A stretch of DNA of 34,446 nucleotides from an uncultured Erythrobacter sp. GTDB taxonomy: Bacteria > Pseudomonadota > Alphaproteobacteria > Sphingomonadales > Sphingomonadaceae. This document shows, one piece after another, positions 1 through 7,832 of the stretch. A program made the translations under genes and the position numbers. The notes below the pieces were generated by a model. That model worked only from the letters and a program-made list of their open reading frames with translations. It ran no database searches and was not told the DNA's origin. The stretch is from positions 1-34,446 of the forward strand of contig CALCCG010000099.1 in NCBI GenBank assembly GCA_937899785.1, given 5' to 3'. The first letter of the stretch is position 1; the number at the start of each line of letters is the position of its first letter.

Positions 1-47
<47 letters not shown>

Positions 48-178
48 CCACCCGAAGGCACTCTGCTTTCCAGAGCGATAGTGACCGCATTCGAAAACTT
101 CGCTCTTTGACTGGCTCAACTGCCACTCTTTTCACCTATGCTTCTGATTACATGGCTCAATGCTTGTGATGTGCACCA

Positions 179-1123
179 TCACAATTTTGCTGGTTCGGAT
201 AGCACTTCATAAGTGACCCCCGTTAGCTTTGCTGACCGTTCCCAAAGGTCCGCCGCCAGCTTTATCGTTGAGGCATTTACACTTGGCCGACTTGCGACTG
301 GATGGCCCCGAATGGCCAAAAAGCCGTCGGGTCCATAGAGCTCGCCGCCCTTCGCATCTGGGTCCGAGGCCGCGTGCAGCGGATTAAGGGCGCCAGCCTC
401 TGCGGATTGCATTACGTGTCGTACGAAGAGGCCAAAGAATAGCTTGAGTGCGGGATTGGTGCTTTGTTCCAACATGTGCTCCACACCCTCGGTTCGGCTC
501 GCCCCTGGGTGAGCTGCTACGCTCAGCGTGTGGGATCCGACTGCACTCAGACGTCTTTGTAGCTCCAAACTGAATAGTAGGTTGGCAAGTTTGCTGGAGC
601 CATATCCATTCACATTTTTTGTAGTGATTCCATCGAGATCGATGGTTGAGTTCTTGTACACTTGGCTCGTCATGGTCACGATCCGTGCACTAGCTGTTTC
701 GATTAACTTTGTGATCAGCGCTCCTGTCAAGGCGAAATGACCCAAATGGTTCACCCCCATGATTCGCGGGAACCCATCCTGAGTGAGCTCCTCATCTCTA
801 TCGCCAATTCCAGCATTATTGATGAGAAGATCAAGCCGGTCGAATGAGCTTTGAAAGCCGGCCGAAAACTCCTTTATCGACGCGAGTGAAGCTAGGTCGA
901 GATAGAGTGGAGTGACGCTTGCACTTGGATATTCGTAACGAAGCTTGCTCGCAATACGCTCGCCCCTTTCCAAGTCTCGAACGCCAAGTACGGCATGCAT
1001 TCCAAAAGATAAAAGGCCGCGCGCGGTTTCATATCCCAAGCCAGAGGTGGCTCCAGTTACGATCGCTACCTTTCCGTAGAGCGAGAGCATATCGGATCGT
1101 ATCTGGTTTATGGGCCTTTCCAA
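179..1123 (-). CDS. Short-chain dehydrogenase/reductase (SDR, retinol-dehydrogenase-like)
   Basis: NAD(P)-dependent oxidoreductase of the classical SDR fold; the substrate cannot be told from sequence. The N-terminal Rossmann motif TGATSGLG follows the first beta strand, LLINNAG is the conserved NNAG motif, and YGSSK is the catalytic YxxxK, with a serine upstream in VTMTSQVY. At 314 residues it is longer than minimal SDRs, matching the retinol dehydrogenase/WW-domain-oxidoreductase-like branch. The chosen start is TTG at 1123 because GAGGG lies 7 bases before it; ATG at 1090, just ahead of the Rossmann strand, is the alternative. It lies downstream of the small membrane protein gene on the same strand, 61 bases away, so the two may be cotranscribed. 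Confidence 0.85.
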   Translation of the reverse strand: MERPINQIRSDMLSLYGKVAIVTGATSGLGYETARGLLSFGMHAVLGVRDLERGERIASKLRYEYPSASVTPLYLDLASLASIKEFSAGFQSSFDRLDLLINNAGIGDRDEELTQDGFPRIMGVNHLGHFALTGALITKLIETASARIVTMTSQVYKNSTIDLDGITTKNVNGYGSSKLANLLFSLELQRRLSAVGSHTLSVAAHPGASRTEGVEHMLEQSTNPALKLFFGLFVRHVMQSAEAGALNPLHAASDPDAKGGELYGPDGFLAIRGHPVASRPSVNASTIKLAADLWERSAKLTGVTYEVLSEPAKL

Positions 1124-1184
1124 AGCTCGACCCTCGAGTTGCAGTTTGAACGCGATTTGGCAAGGAGTTCAGCAGCGAGCCGCT

Positions 1185-1625
1185 TCATGACTGTTCGCTT
1201 CGCGATGCGAACCAGGCCCAAAACGATAGGACGATTGCGCTCGCCGAAACGATGGTCATCGATGTTCCGGGAAAGAATATGCCGAAGCCTCCGAGGTCGA
1301 TGAAGACGAGATATCCCACATCAACGAGTCCGCCGACCAGGGCCGTGACCCAGATTGCTGTGATGTTCTGTCTCCATATGAAGACGGCTCCCACGATCGT
1401 TACCGCGCCGGCCCAAAGCAAGTTCCAGCCATGCTGATTGAGAACCGCTTCTACGGCGGGGTGATAATCGGCAACTAGCTCCTCGGGGCCCACGGCGGCT
1501 ATTCCCTGGAAGCCGGTGGTGGCGTCGACGCCGATTGTTACAATGCCCGCGAGAAGGTAGACGATTCCCCACACGATCCAAAGGATCGCTGATACCTTAA
1601 GCGCCAGAGCGTATTTGTTTTCCAT
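1185..1625 (-). CDS. Small integral membrane protein, unknown function
   Basis: A 146-residue hydrophobic protein with about four predicted membrane segments: one near residues 8-32 (ILWIVWGIVYLLAGIVTIG), one near 66-86 (LLWAGAVTIVGAVFIW), one around 90-108, and one near the C-terminus. No catalytic or binding motif is recognisable. ATG at 1625 has GGAG six bases upstream, which supports the start. It precedes the SDR gene on the same strand. The function is unknown and nothing in the context names one. The membrane topology is read by eye. Confidence 0.7.
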   Translation of the reverse strand: MENKYALALKVSAILWIVWGIVYLLAGIVTIGVDATTGFQGIAAVGPEELVADYHPAVEAVLNQHGWNLLWAGAVTIVGAVFIWRQNITAIWVTALVGGLVDVGYLVFIDLGGFGIFFPGTSMTIVSASAIVLSFWAWFASRSEQS

Positions 1626-1991
1626 CTAATTCTCCGTTTTCGCAGTAGTGGGTCCGCGAGATGAAGCCGACAGGGCTGCCGTTTCTATCCCGGTCTGGAA
1701 GCGTTGGGCCTCAGAGGTACGGCATGCTGGCGCCTCATTTGCGAAGTGAGAATTGGCCAAACGCATACGGCGGTGACAGCCTTGGCGCGTCTCCATCAGG
1801 AAATTAGCGGACCCGCTTCGCATGCAAAGAGCTTTGCAATCAGGCAGTGGGAGACGCCTTATAATTCAGCAACCTAAAGATGTCTGAGTTCTCTGCTAGT
1901 TTGTATTCCCGCACATTGTGCGTGCGCGTTCTGGGCTTCAAATTCGCTCGTGTTGGACCGATCCTCACCACGAGGTGACAGGAGAATCTCG
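1626..1991. other. Intergenic stretch without a recognisable gene
   Basis: This is the divergent gap between the small membrane protein (minus) and the outer-membrane-type protein (plus). It must hold both promoters, but I cannot place a convincing -35/-10 pair. A 65-codon minus-strand ORF ending at 1626 has no family resemblance and is probably chance. Confidence 0.5.
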
Positions 1992-2792
1992 ATGAGAACG
2001 GAGAAAGACACCGCTCCAAGGTTTGGATTTCTTTTGAGTTTAGCGATCGCTTTTGCGTCTCCGATCCAGGCGCAAGAGTTGACTAAGGACAGCCCGGTTG
2101 CTGAAGAGTGCGACGACGAGTGCCAGGCGACACGAGACGCCCAGGATGTCACAGCGGCCGTAAATGGAGTCTTCTTCAGCAATGCAATTGGCTTTGGGCC
2201 GAGCGACGACAACACGCTTTACAACTTTCAGATTCAGCCCATTGCAACGGTCGCCCAAGGCGAAGGTGGTGATCTAATCCTAAGGGGAATAGCGCCTGTG
2301 CTCGGCGTTCCAGTACCGGCTCAAGTCCCGGTAGCGAGCTCGACTGAATCGGAGCTTGATACCGAATGGGGGCTGAGTGACACGGTTGTGCAAGCGCTCT
2401 ACGTTCCGCCCGGACAAGACGGATTCAGAGTAGGCTTCGGGCCACAGGTTTCGCTGACCACCCACACTGAAGATGCGACCAAAGCCGCAGGGTGGGGCGG
2501 CGGTATTGCTGGGGGCGGCTTTGGGTTCGCGGGCCCTTTGGCGTTCGGTGGCATCGCGAACCATCTTTGGGGAGAGGATGGATACAGCACAACGACCGTC
2601 CAACCCATCGTCTACTACAATCTCGAGACACCCGGGATCGGTGCCACGACGATAGTCTACACTGATCTGGCTGTTGCGAGCGTTGAACTGTGTTTGGTTC
2701 GAGCCGTCATCGAGAGAGCCATCCAGCGGCACGGAAGAAGGAATCATGGCGTCCTGATTCCCAGCGTTATCCAGATCAAAAGACACTTCTGA
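1992..2792 (+). pseudogene. C-terminally truncated outer-membrane beta-barrel-like protein (often annotated 'neuromedin U')
   Basis: ATG at 1992 follows a good ribosome binding site (AGGAG, 7 bases away) and begins a signal peptide ending near IQAQEL. The body resembles bacterial outer-membrane proteins oddly named neuromedin U: an FGPSDDNTLYNFQIQPI segment, then WGLSDTVVQALYVPP, GFGPQVSLTTHTED, a Gly-rich stretch and VQPIVYYNLETPG. In intact relatives, as I recall them, the barrel continues with a tryptophan-containing strand and closes at the C-terminus. Here similarity stops around 2632-2665, and the last 40-odd codons read antisense through the neighbouring porin remnant, ending in a basic tail instead of a terminal strand. 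The reading frame is open, so a chimeric protein could be made, but it is unlikely to form a complete barrel. Confidence 0.7.
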
Positions 2793-3332
2793 CCGAACCA
2801 TACGTCCAACACGCAGGGAACCGCCAAGCCCCGGCAATGAGATTGAGCCGTCAAAGTCGCCTGGTCGAACAATCGCTCAATCCGGGTACCGACCCACTCG
2901 CTTCTCGTCCAAGGCATCGGGAGCCTGACCAGCGACGGCGTCCAAGGCGATCTGTGGCCCCTTGGCCTCACCCGCGTCTCTTGCTGGGCTTTCTTCTAGT
3001 TCAATGTCCGAAGCTCGCGCGGCCAATGGTACGCCTTCACTGGGCTGATCTGGCTCCTTGCTCGCATCAGCCTCCGCCAGCGCTTCCTTGAGACTCTCAA
3101 TCTCTAGCGCTTGCTGGTCCAACTGATTGGTCTGGTTTTCAACCGTCTTGGCCAATTCTTCCAATTGGCGGCGCAAGTCATCAAGGTCCAGATCGTCTGG
3201 AGAAGCTTGAGCGAAAGCCGGAATGGGCACGGTTGAGAGAAGCACAATTAGCGCCAAACCTCTGGTTCGCAACGCGCGTATTCTTACGCGCGGTTGCCCT
3301 TCGAGCTGGCGGCGGCGATTTTCTCTGAACAC
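2641..3332 (-). pseudogene. DcaP-like trimeric porin remnant with in-frame stop and missing C-terminus
   Basis: GTG at 3332 (GAGGG nine bases upstream) begins a signal peptide ending at AFAQA, followed by a heptad-rich coiled coil (DDLRRQLEELAKTVENQ), the N-terminal layout of DcaP-like porins. The frame reaches VGRYPD and then a TGA at 2877-2879. The same frame continues directly as AIVRPGDFDGSISLPGLGG, then IPLDG-like and FNARNSQISVDYRRG segments typical of the first barrel strands. It then breaks near 2641-2655, where it runs into the plus-strand outer-membrane gene. Most of the barrel, usually several hundred residues, is absent. The stop and the truncation are both seen directly; the family name rests on remembered motif similarity. 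Confidence 0.75.
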
Positions 3333-3618
3333 GGCAAGCGACCCTCACAATCAGCGCCAGCATCTCTAGTTTGCGGGGAAATTTATGGATCATCTTAGAA
3401 TGACAACAATCCGATAATCCTGCACACTAACTGCGCATAGAAAGAGGATAGGCAGCGCGTGAGGCCTTGTTATCTAATGATGGTGGTTGGGAAGGCGGAT
3501 CGCTACCAACGACCGCCTATTGACTGCAAGTCGAGAGTCAAACCAACTCGGCTGTTCAGTTGAGCGCCCGCCGAAGGGGCATTAGCCTCCATGGAGGATT
3601 CAGGCTTTGGGGTCGGCT
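3333..3618. other. Intergenic stretch, no gene recognised
   Basis: Nearly 300 bases upstream of the porin remnant. It should contain the original porin promoter, but no convincing promoter or RNA is visible. A short GGCGG...CCGCC inverted repeat lies near 3496-3513. Confidence 0.4.
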
Positions 3619-4035
3619 CTGCGTCTACTCTTCAGCGTCGATGGGGAAGAAAGATATTTTGCCGTCTATCTCGTTGCTCGACGCGGACGGAGGGAAAATC
3701 GAGTTTGCCTCTCTCGAAAGCCAGTTCGGCCTGTGGCCCATCGACATAACCCGGCTGACTCTCATTTTCGATCCTGGCTGGGTCAAAATAGACTTGTCCG
3801 CCAACCAAGACCTGGGCCGCGCTGTCGCGGCTAGAGTAACCTATCGCTTGGTGGTTTCGAAGATCGCGCGAGGCGCCAATGGTTGCAATCTTGCGGCCGA
3901 CCGCAACTCATGTTCGAAGCGATTCACGCAGATGCTACGGGTCCGCAGCCTGAGAATTAGAAACTGAACCTTTCCCAGGTGGGAACTCGAGAGCCGATTG
4001 CGGGAGTGCTTGAGACTCTAGCTCACGGAAAATTT
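3619..4035 (+). pseudogene. Frameshifted remnant of a conserved hypothetical protein family
   Basis: Three frame segments spell one degenerate protein. LRLLFS (3619-3636) shifts frame to MGKKDILPSISLLDADGG and LTLIFDPGWVKIDLSAN, up to about 3910. A second shift leads to FEAIHADATGPQPEN (3913-3957), a TAG at 3958-3960, and then the same frame goes on as KLNLSQVGTREPIAG up to the tRNA. I recognise the order DILPxIxLLDADG, RLTLxFDPGRVK, YxLVV, QPQPENW and GTREP from a family of uncharacterised bacterial proteins. There are two frameshifts, one nonsense codon and no C-terminal end. The remnant stops at the CCA end of tRNA-Leu. The function of the family is unknown to me. Confidence 0.6.
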
Positions 4036-4122
4036 TGGTGCGGTCGAGAAGACTCGAACTTCCACGGGCGTTAGCCCACAACGACCTCAACGTTGCGCGT
4101 CTACCAGTTCCGCCACGACCGC
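4036..4122 (-). tRNA. tRNA-Leu(GAG)
   Basis: The reverse complement folds as a long-variable-arm tRNA of 87 nt with an encoded CCA (4036-4038). The acceptor stem is GCGGTCG with CGACCGC. The D-arm is TGGCGGAACTGGTAGACGC. The anticodon stem CAACG/CGTTG encloses the loop TTGAGGT with anticodon GAG (4086-4088). There is a variable arm, and the T-arm carries GTTCGAGTC. A large variable arm with this D-loop is typical of tRNA-Leu. The decayed gene at 3619-4035 touches its 3' end, the usual position for site-specific integration scars. Confidence 0.95.
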
Positions 4123-4236
4123 ACTCGAGAGAAACGGGGATGAGACTGGCTCGCCCCGAAGGTAGGAGCGCGCCGATAGCAATCCGGTTTGCGCGGCGCA
4201 AGCCCTTTGGGGCAGCCCATTGATCTCGCACTGGCC

Positions 4237-5442
4237 TCAGTTGGGCGACCAGCCAATCCCGGCCGTCTTGGCGGTGTCGGGATATCCCGAAATGCCCTCT
4301 GTCACCTTCAAGCTCTCCCCCGGGGCCAGTTCGCTCTTGGCTGGGACAATCGCCTTACTGAAGCCGCGACTGCCCGCCTCGTCCTTGAACACCACAACCA
4401 GTTGCGGGATCGATACCGTCTCGCGCCCGACATTGTCGATTGATCCGCGCACCTGGAAGATCGCAACGCCTGGCTGCTCTTCAATTTCGCGCTGTTCGGC
4501 TTTCGCAAAATTGAGCACCAGATCGGGCTTGCCCACCCCGAAAGTCGGGCGGCTGAAGGGGAGCCATTCGGGCAAACCGTAATAGTTGACAGCGAGCACG
4601 GTGCCCGTCGCCATGAGCGCAAAAATCGCCGCCGCGGCGGTCCACATCTTGACCGGGTTGCGGCGCGCGGTGAAGGGCGCGCGATACTCGAACTGGGAGG
4701 TATCCTCCTCTTCGTAGCCCGGATCCTCAAAAGGGTCTTCGAAGTCGTCATCGAACGGCGTGGCTTCCGACCCGGGCTCGAAACCCGGTAAGCTGCCCTC
4801 GCTCGCGGGATCGTCAAAGGCGGCAGCCAGGGCGTCTTCGTCGAACTCGGTCGATGCGCCCCGGGCTTCCCCTTCGGACGGCGTAGCCTCGTTCTGGGCT
4901 GCCAGCCTGCGGCGGATGGAGGACCCCCTGGACTGTTCCGGCAAGGATTCGGGAGCGGCGGGTTCCGCACGGTCGGTCCCCCCGCGACCAAGCGCCCGCG
5001 CGGCAATCGATCCCATCTCCTCGTCTTGGGCCGACCAATGAGCAACGGATGGCGCTGGCGGTGAAGCTGGCTCGGGGCTGGGCGCGGTCTGGCTTGCCGG
5101 GTTCGGAACACGGGGCGGCTCGGCCCCGGACGCGGGTGAGGAGGGGTGTTTGGGCTTAGGAATGACAGGGCTGCGCGCTGCCGCTGCGTCTGGCGGACTT
5201 GAAGACTCATCGGTTGCTGGATCAGGAGCCGCCGTATCCGCATTGGACGGTTGCGCGGCTGGCGCAGGCGACACCGGAACACCAGCGGAACTGGGGCCGC
5301 CGCCGGCATCCACTGAAAGGGGGGCTTGAAACCAGCTGTGCTTGCACTTTGCGCAGCGAACCGTGCGGCCCTCATTTCCGATGGCCGTATCAGGGACTGC
5401 GTAGCGGGTCCCACAGTTAGGGCACGAGATGATCATCGTCAT
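4237..5442 (-). CDS. MJ0042-type zinc-finger protein with membrane anchor and DUF3426-like C-terminus
   Basis: The N-terminus has a two-CxxC zinc ribbon (Cys 7, 10, 30, 33: CPNCGTRYAVPD then RCAKCKHSW), the MJ0042 finger. About 220 residues of Pro/Ser/Ala-rich, acidic, low-complexity linker follow. Then come one membrane segment near residue 265 (TAAAAIFALMATGTVLAV) and a C-terminal domain with VRGSIDNVGRETVSIPQL and the LAPGESLKV pattern of DUF3426-type domains. It is about 401 residues. I chose ATG 5442 because the zinc ribbon starts at once; ATG 5436 is possible, and the open frame upstream to 5529 looks non-coding. It is divergent from ftsE. The role is unknown; a cytoplasmic sensor domain tethered to the inner membrane with a periplasmic domain is the plain reading. 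Confidence 0.85.
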   Translation of the reverse strand: MTMIISCPNCGTRYAVPDTAIGNEGRTVRCAKCKHSWFQAPLSVDAGGGPSSAGVPVSPAPAAQPSNADTAAPDPATDESSSPPDAAAARSPVIPKPKHPSSPASGAEPPRVPNPASQTAPSPEPASPPAPSVAHWSAQDEEMGSIAARALGRGGTDRAEPAAPESLPEQSRGSSIRRRLAAQNEATPSEGEARGASTEFDEDALAAAFDDPASEGSLPGFEPGSEATPFDDDFEDPFEDPGYEEEDTSQFEYRAPFTARRNPVKMWTAAAAIFALMATGTVLAVNYYGLPEWLPFSRPTFGVGKPDLVLNFAKAEQREIEEQPGVAIFQVRGSIDNVGRETVSIPQLVVVFKDEAGSRGFSKAIVPAKSELAPGESLKVTEGISGYPDTAKTAGIGWSPN

Positions 5443-5445
5443 ACT

Positions 5446-5484
5446 GGCAATACTTTGTGGTCCCTCGCGCACAAGTGTATTGCC
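5446..5484 (-). promoter_or_regulatory. Strong inverted repeat abutting the start codon of the zinc-finger gene
   Basis: GGCAATACTTTGTG (5446-5459) and CACAAGTGTATTGCC (5470-5484) form a near-perfect stem; the outer 8 bp are perfect. The 10-base loop contains GAGGG in the minus-strand sense. The stem ends three bases before ATG 5442. It could be an mRNA hairpin controlling translation or a dimeric operator. Confidence 0.55.
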
Positions 5485-5602
5485 TCTCCCGGCGCGCGAA
5501 TCCGGGCATTTTTCCACATTGATAACCATGTTTTCGCGTTGACGCCACGCTTGTGCCTATACTGGGCTTTCCCAGCCAGGGGGTCGCTGATAGGGGCGTG
5601 GC

Positions 5603-6370
5603 ATGACCGAACGCGCGAGCGAGATCGTGAAGTTTGACAATGTCGGGCTGCGCTATGGCGCGGATCAGGAGGTTTTGAGCGATCTCAGCTTTACCCTGTT
5701 TCCGGGCAGTTTCTACTTCCTTACCGGGGCCAGCGGAGCGGGTAAAACGAGCCTGTTGAAACTCCTATACCTCGCTCAGCGCCCTTCGCGCGGAGGGATC
5801 CGCATGTTCGGGCGCGATATGATCACTTTGCCGCGCGTGGAGTTGCCCGATTTCCGCCGCCGACTTGGCGTGGTGTTCCAGAATTTCCGATTGATCGAGC
5901 ATTTGTCGGCGTTCGACAATGTCGCGCTGCCCCTGCGCCTGGCGGGGACAGATGAGGGGCGTGTCGCAAAGGCGGTGAACGATATGCTTGACTGGGTGAA
6001 TCTTTCGCATCGTGCGCAAGCACGGCCGGAAACCCTGTCCGGCGGTGAACAGCAGCGTGTCGCGATCGCGCGCGCTGTTATTGCGCGTCCGCAATTGTTG
6101 ATCGCGGATGAGCCAACGGGGAATGTGGATCCGGACATGGCGCTTAAGTTGCTGCGGCTGTTCGAAGCGCTCAACAACCGGGTGGGCACAACAGTGGTGG
6201 TAGCGACCCACGATGTGCAGCTTATCCAGAAGGTTCCGGATTCGCTCATCATGCGATTGAACAAGGGCAGGCTTTCAGACCCTACAGGCGCGCTACGCTA
6301 TCCGCCGGCCAGGGCAAAGGCGTCGTCTCCACGTGCAAGCTCGCCCTTCTCCGCTGAGGATAGCGCATGA
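5603..6370 (+). CDS. ftsE: Cell division ATP-binding protein FtsE
   Basis: Cytoplasmic ATPase of the FtsEX complex, which couples divisome assembly to activation of periplasmic peptidoglycan hydrolases. The 255-residue ABC domain shows Walker A TGASGAGKTS (41-50), a Q-loop in VFQNFRLIEH (~91-100), signature LSGGEQQ (145-151), Walker B LLIADE (165-170) and the switch histidine in ATHD (H203). The FtsE-specific wording around the Walker A motif and FRLIEHLSAFDNVALPL are typical. The stop overlaps the ftsX start by four bases (ATGA), so the two are translationally coupled. It is the first gene of a probable ftsE-ftsX-ydcF-plsC operon. The C-terminal ~30 residues are a Ser/Ala/Pro-rich tail. Confidence 0.96.
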   Translation: MTERASEIVKFDNVGLRYGADQEVLSDLSFTLFPGSFYFLTGASGAGKTSLLKLLYLAQRPSRGGIRMFGRDMITLPRVELPDFRRRLGVVFQNFRLIEHLSAFDNVALPLRLAGTDEGRVAKAVNDMLDWVNLSHRAQARPETLSGGEQQRVAIARAVIARPQLLIADEPTGNVDPDMALKLLRLFEALNNRVGTTVVVATHDVQLIQKVPDSLIMRLNKGRLSDPTGALRYPPARAKASSPRASSPFSAEDSA

Positions 6371-7269
6371 ACGGAGCTTTACCCCCCAAAGGCGCGCAAA
6401 GCGCCGCCCGTCTCTTGCCAAGGAGCCGGTTCGGCGGACCCATCCCTTGGGTAATTGCGATCCTTATCGCGCTGATGGTGATCGCGGCGGCTGGCGGTCT
6501 CGCCTTGCGCAATCTTGCGGACAACGCGCGCGCCGATTTGTCGGGCGCGGTGACGGTTCAGATCATCGAGGCGAACCCACAGATACGCGCGGAGCGCGTT
6601 CAGGCGGCGGCCTCTGCGCTGACGAGTCAGCCTTTGGTGACGTCCGTTCGGATCGTTCCCGAAGAGGAACTGGCCGCTTTGCTGGAACCGTGGCTTGGCG
6701 CCAGCGCGGGCAGTTCCGACATCCCGATCCCCGCTTTGATTGATGTCGAGCTCAACGCGCGCGCCGACCGAAGCGAGATATCCCAATTGCAAGACGCGCT
6801 CGACCGAGCGGTGCCGGGCACGAAGGTCGACGCGCAATCTTCATGGCTGCGCCCGGTCTATAACGCGCTGGCTGCGCTGCAATGGTTGGCGCTTGCTTTG
6901 ATAGCGCTGATTGCCATTGCCACCGCCGCAGCGGTCTGGCTGGCGGCGCGAAGCGCCTTTGCCAACCATCGTGATACGGTGGAAATCATCCACTTGCTTG
7001 GAGGGACAGACGCTCAGATCACGAGGGTTTTTCAACGCACTGTTACGCTTGAGGCCAGTTTAGGAGCAGCGCTGGGCTTGGCGCTGGGCGGGCTTACGGT
7101 TTGGCTGTTGGGCCAGCAATTTGTCGCGCTCGACAGCGGGATGGTGAACGGCGCTACGCTCGCGTGGAGGGATTGGATGGTCGTTGCGGCTATCCCGCTG
7201 GGCGGAATTGCGCTGGCCATGCTGACCGCGCGCATCACCATTTCGCTTGCGTTAAGGGCGATGCTGTGA
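6367..7269 (+). CDS. ftsX: Cell division protein FtsX
   Basis: Permease-like partner of FtsE in the inner membrane; its large first periplasmic loop recruits hydrolase activators. It has 300 residues with four predicted membrane segments: about 27-48 (WVIAILIALMVIAAAGGLAL), 173-196 (WLALALIALIAIATAAAVWL), 224-248 (ASLGAALGLALGGLTVWLLG) and 270-295. The periplasmic domain lies between the first two, and the conserved HxxGGTDAQI-type cytoplasmic loop follows the second (IIHLLGGTDAQITRVFQ). The start ATG overlaps the ftsE stop. Length and topology are normal for alphaproteobacterial FtsX. Confidence 0.93.
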   Translation: MNGALPPKGAQSAARLLPRSRFGGPIPWVIAILIALMVIAAAGGLALRNLADNARADLSGAVTVQIIEANPQIRAERVQAAASALTSQPLVTSVRIVPEEELAALLEPWLGASAGSSDIPIPALIDVELNARADRSEISQLQDALDRAVPGTKVDAQSSWLRPVYNALAALQWLALALIALIAIATAAAVWLAARSAFANHRDTVEIIHLLGGTDAQITRVFQRTVTLEASLGAALGLALGGLTVWLLGQQFVALDSGMVNGATLAWRDWMVVAAIPLGGIALAMLTARITISLALRAML

Positions 7270-7282
7270 AGAGACGGGTCTG

Positions 7283-7813
7283 ATGGTCCGCACATTTCTC
7301 TCCGCAGTTTTCCTGGTATGGTCGCTGGGCTTCTTGTGGTTCGCGATTGACTTGCCGCAGCCCGCGCAAAAGCTTGAGACCGACGCTGTGATCGTGCCCA
7401 CGGGGGGCGCGGGCCGGATCGCGCGCGGGCTCGACGTGCTGGACGACGGCCTAGCGCAGCGGATGCTCGTCACAGGCGTGGGTTCCGAGGTCAAACCCGG
7501 CGAATTTGCCGCCGAATTCGAAGTTCCGCACGCGCTCATGGAATGCTGCGTTTCGCTCGGCTTCATGGCGCTGGATACGCGCGGCAACGCATCGGAAACC
7601 GCGCTATGGGTCAAAAGCAACGAGGTCACCTCGCTCAGGCTGGTGACCACTGATTGGCATATGCGCCGCGCCGCGGCCGAGCTGCAACGCAAGCTGCCGG
7701 TAAGCGTGAAGGTCGTGTGGGACGCGGTCCCTTCACAACCAAGTGTCGGCGTGCTGTTCCTAGAATATCACAAGCTGATCGCCAGCCAGTTGGCCGGCCT
7801 GGTCAATTATTGA
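7283..7813 (+). CDS. YdcF/SanA-like DUF218 envelope protein
   Basis: A 176-residue protein with an N-terminal signal-anchor (FLSAVFLVWSLGFLWFAI) followed by a DUF218 domain: DAVIVPTGGAGRIARGLDVL near the start, MLVTGVG, then the conserved GNASETALWV and LVTTDWHMRRAAAEL blocks. DUF218 proteins such as SanA and YdcF are membrane-associated and linked to envelope integrity, though their chemistry is not settled. It starts 13 bases after ftsX and 19 bases before plsC, in the same direction, so it is probably cotranscribed. That placement fits a role in envelope biogenesis but does not define one. Confidence 0.85.
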   Translation: MVRTFLSAVFLVWSLGFLWFAIDLPQPAQKLETDAVIVPTGGAGRIARGLDVLDDGLAQRMLVTGVGSEVKPGEFAAEFEVPHALMECCVSLGFMALDTRGNASETALWVKSNEVTSLRLVTTDWHMRRAAAELQRKLPVSVKVVWDAVPSQPSVGVLFLEYHKLIASQLAGLVNY

Positions 7814-7832
7814 CGAGATAAACGGCGGACGA

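Noticed and set aside
1626..1823. 65-codon minus-strand ORF upstream of the small membrane protein
   Set aside because: No family resemblance, no clear ribosome binding site, and it abuts the true start of the next gene; composition looks non-coding.
2877..2879. Selenocysteine at the porin TGA
   Set aside because: No reason for selenocysteine in a porin, no SECIS-like hairpin, and the gene is truncated anyway.
4308..5414. 368-codon minus-strand ORF in another frame of the zinc-finger gene
   Set aside because: An Arg/Pro/Ser-rich shadow created by the GC-rich linker of the real gene; no domain, and the real frame has the zinc ribbon and membrane segment.
5539..5563. TTGACG and TATACT as the ftsE promoter
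   Set aside because: Spacing is only 13 bases, too short for a normal sigma-70-type promoter.
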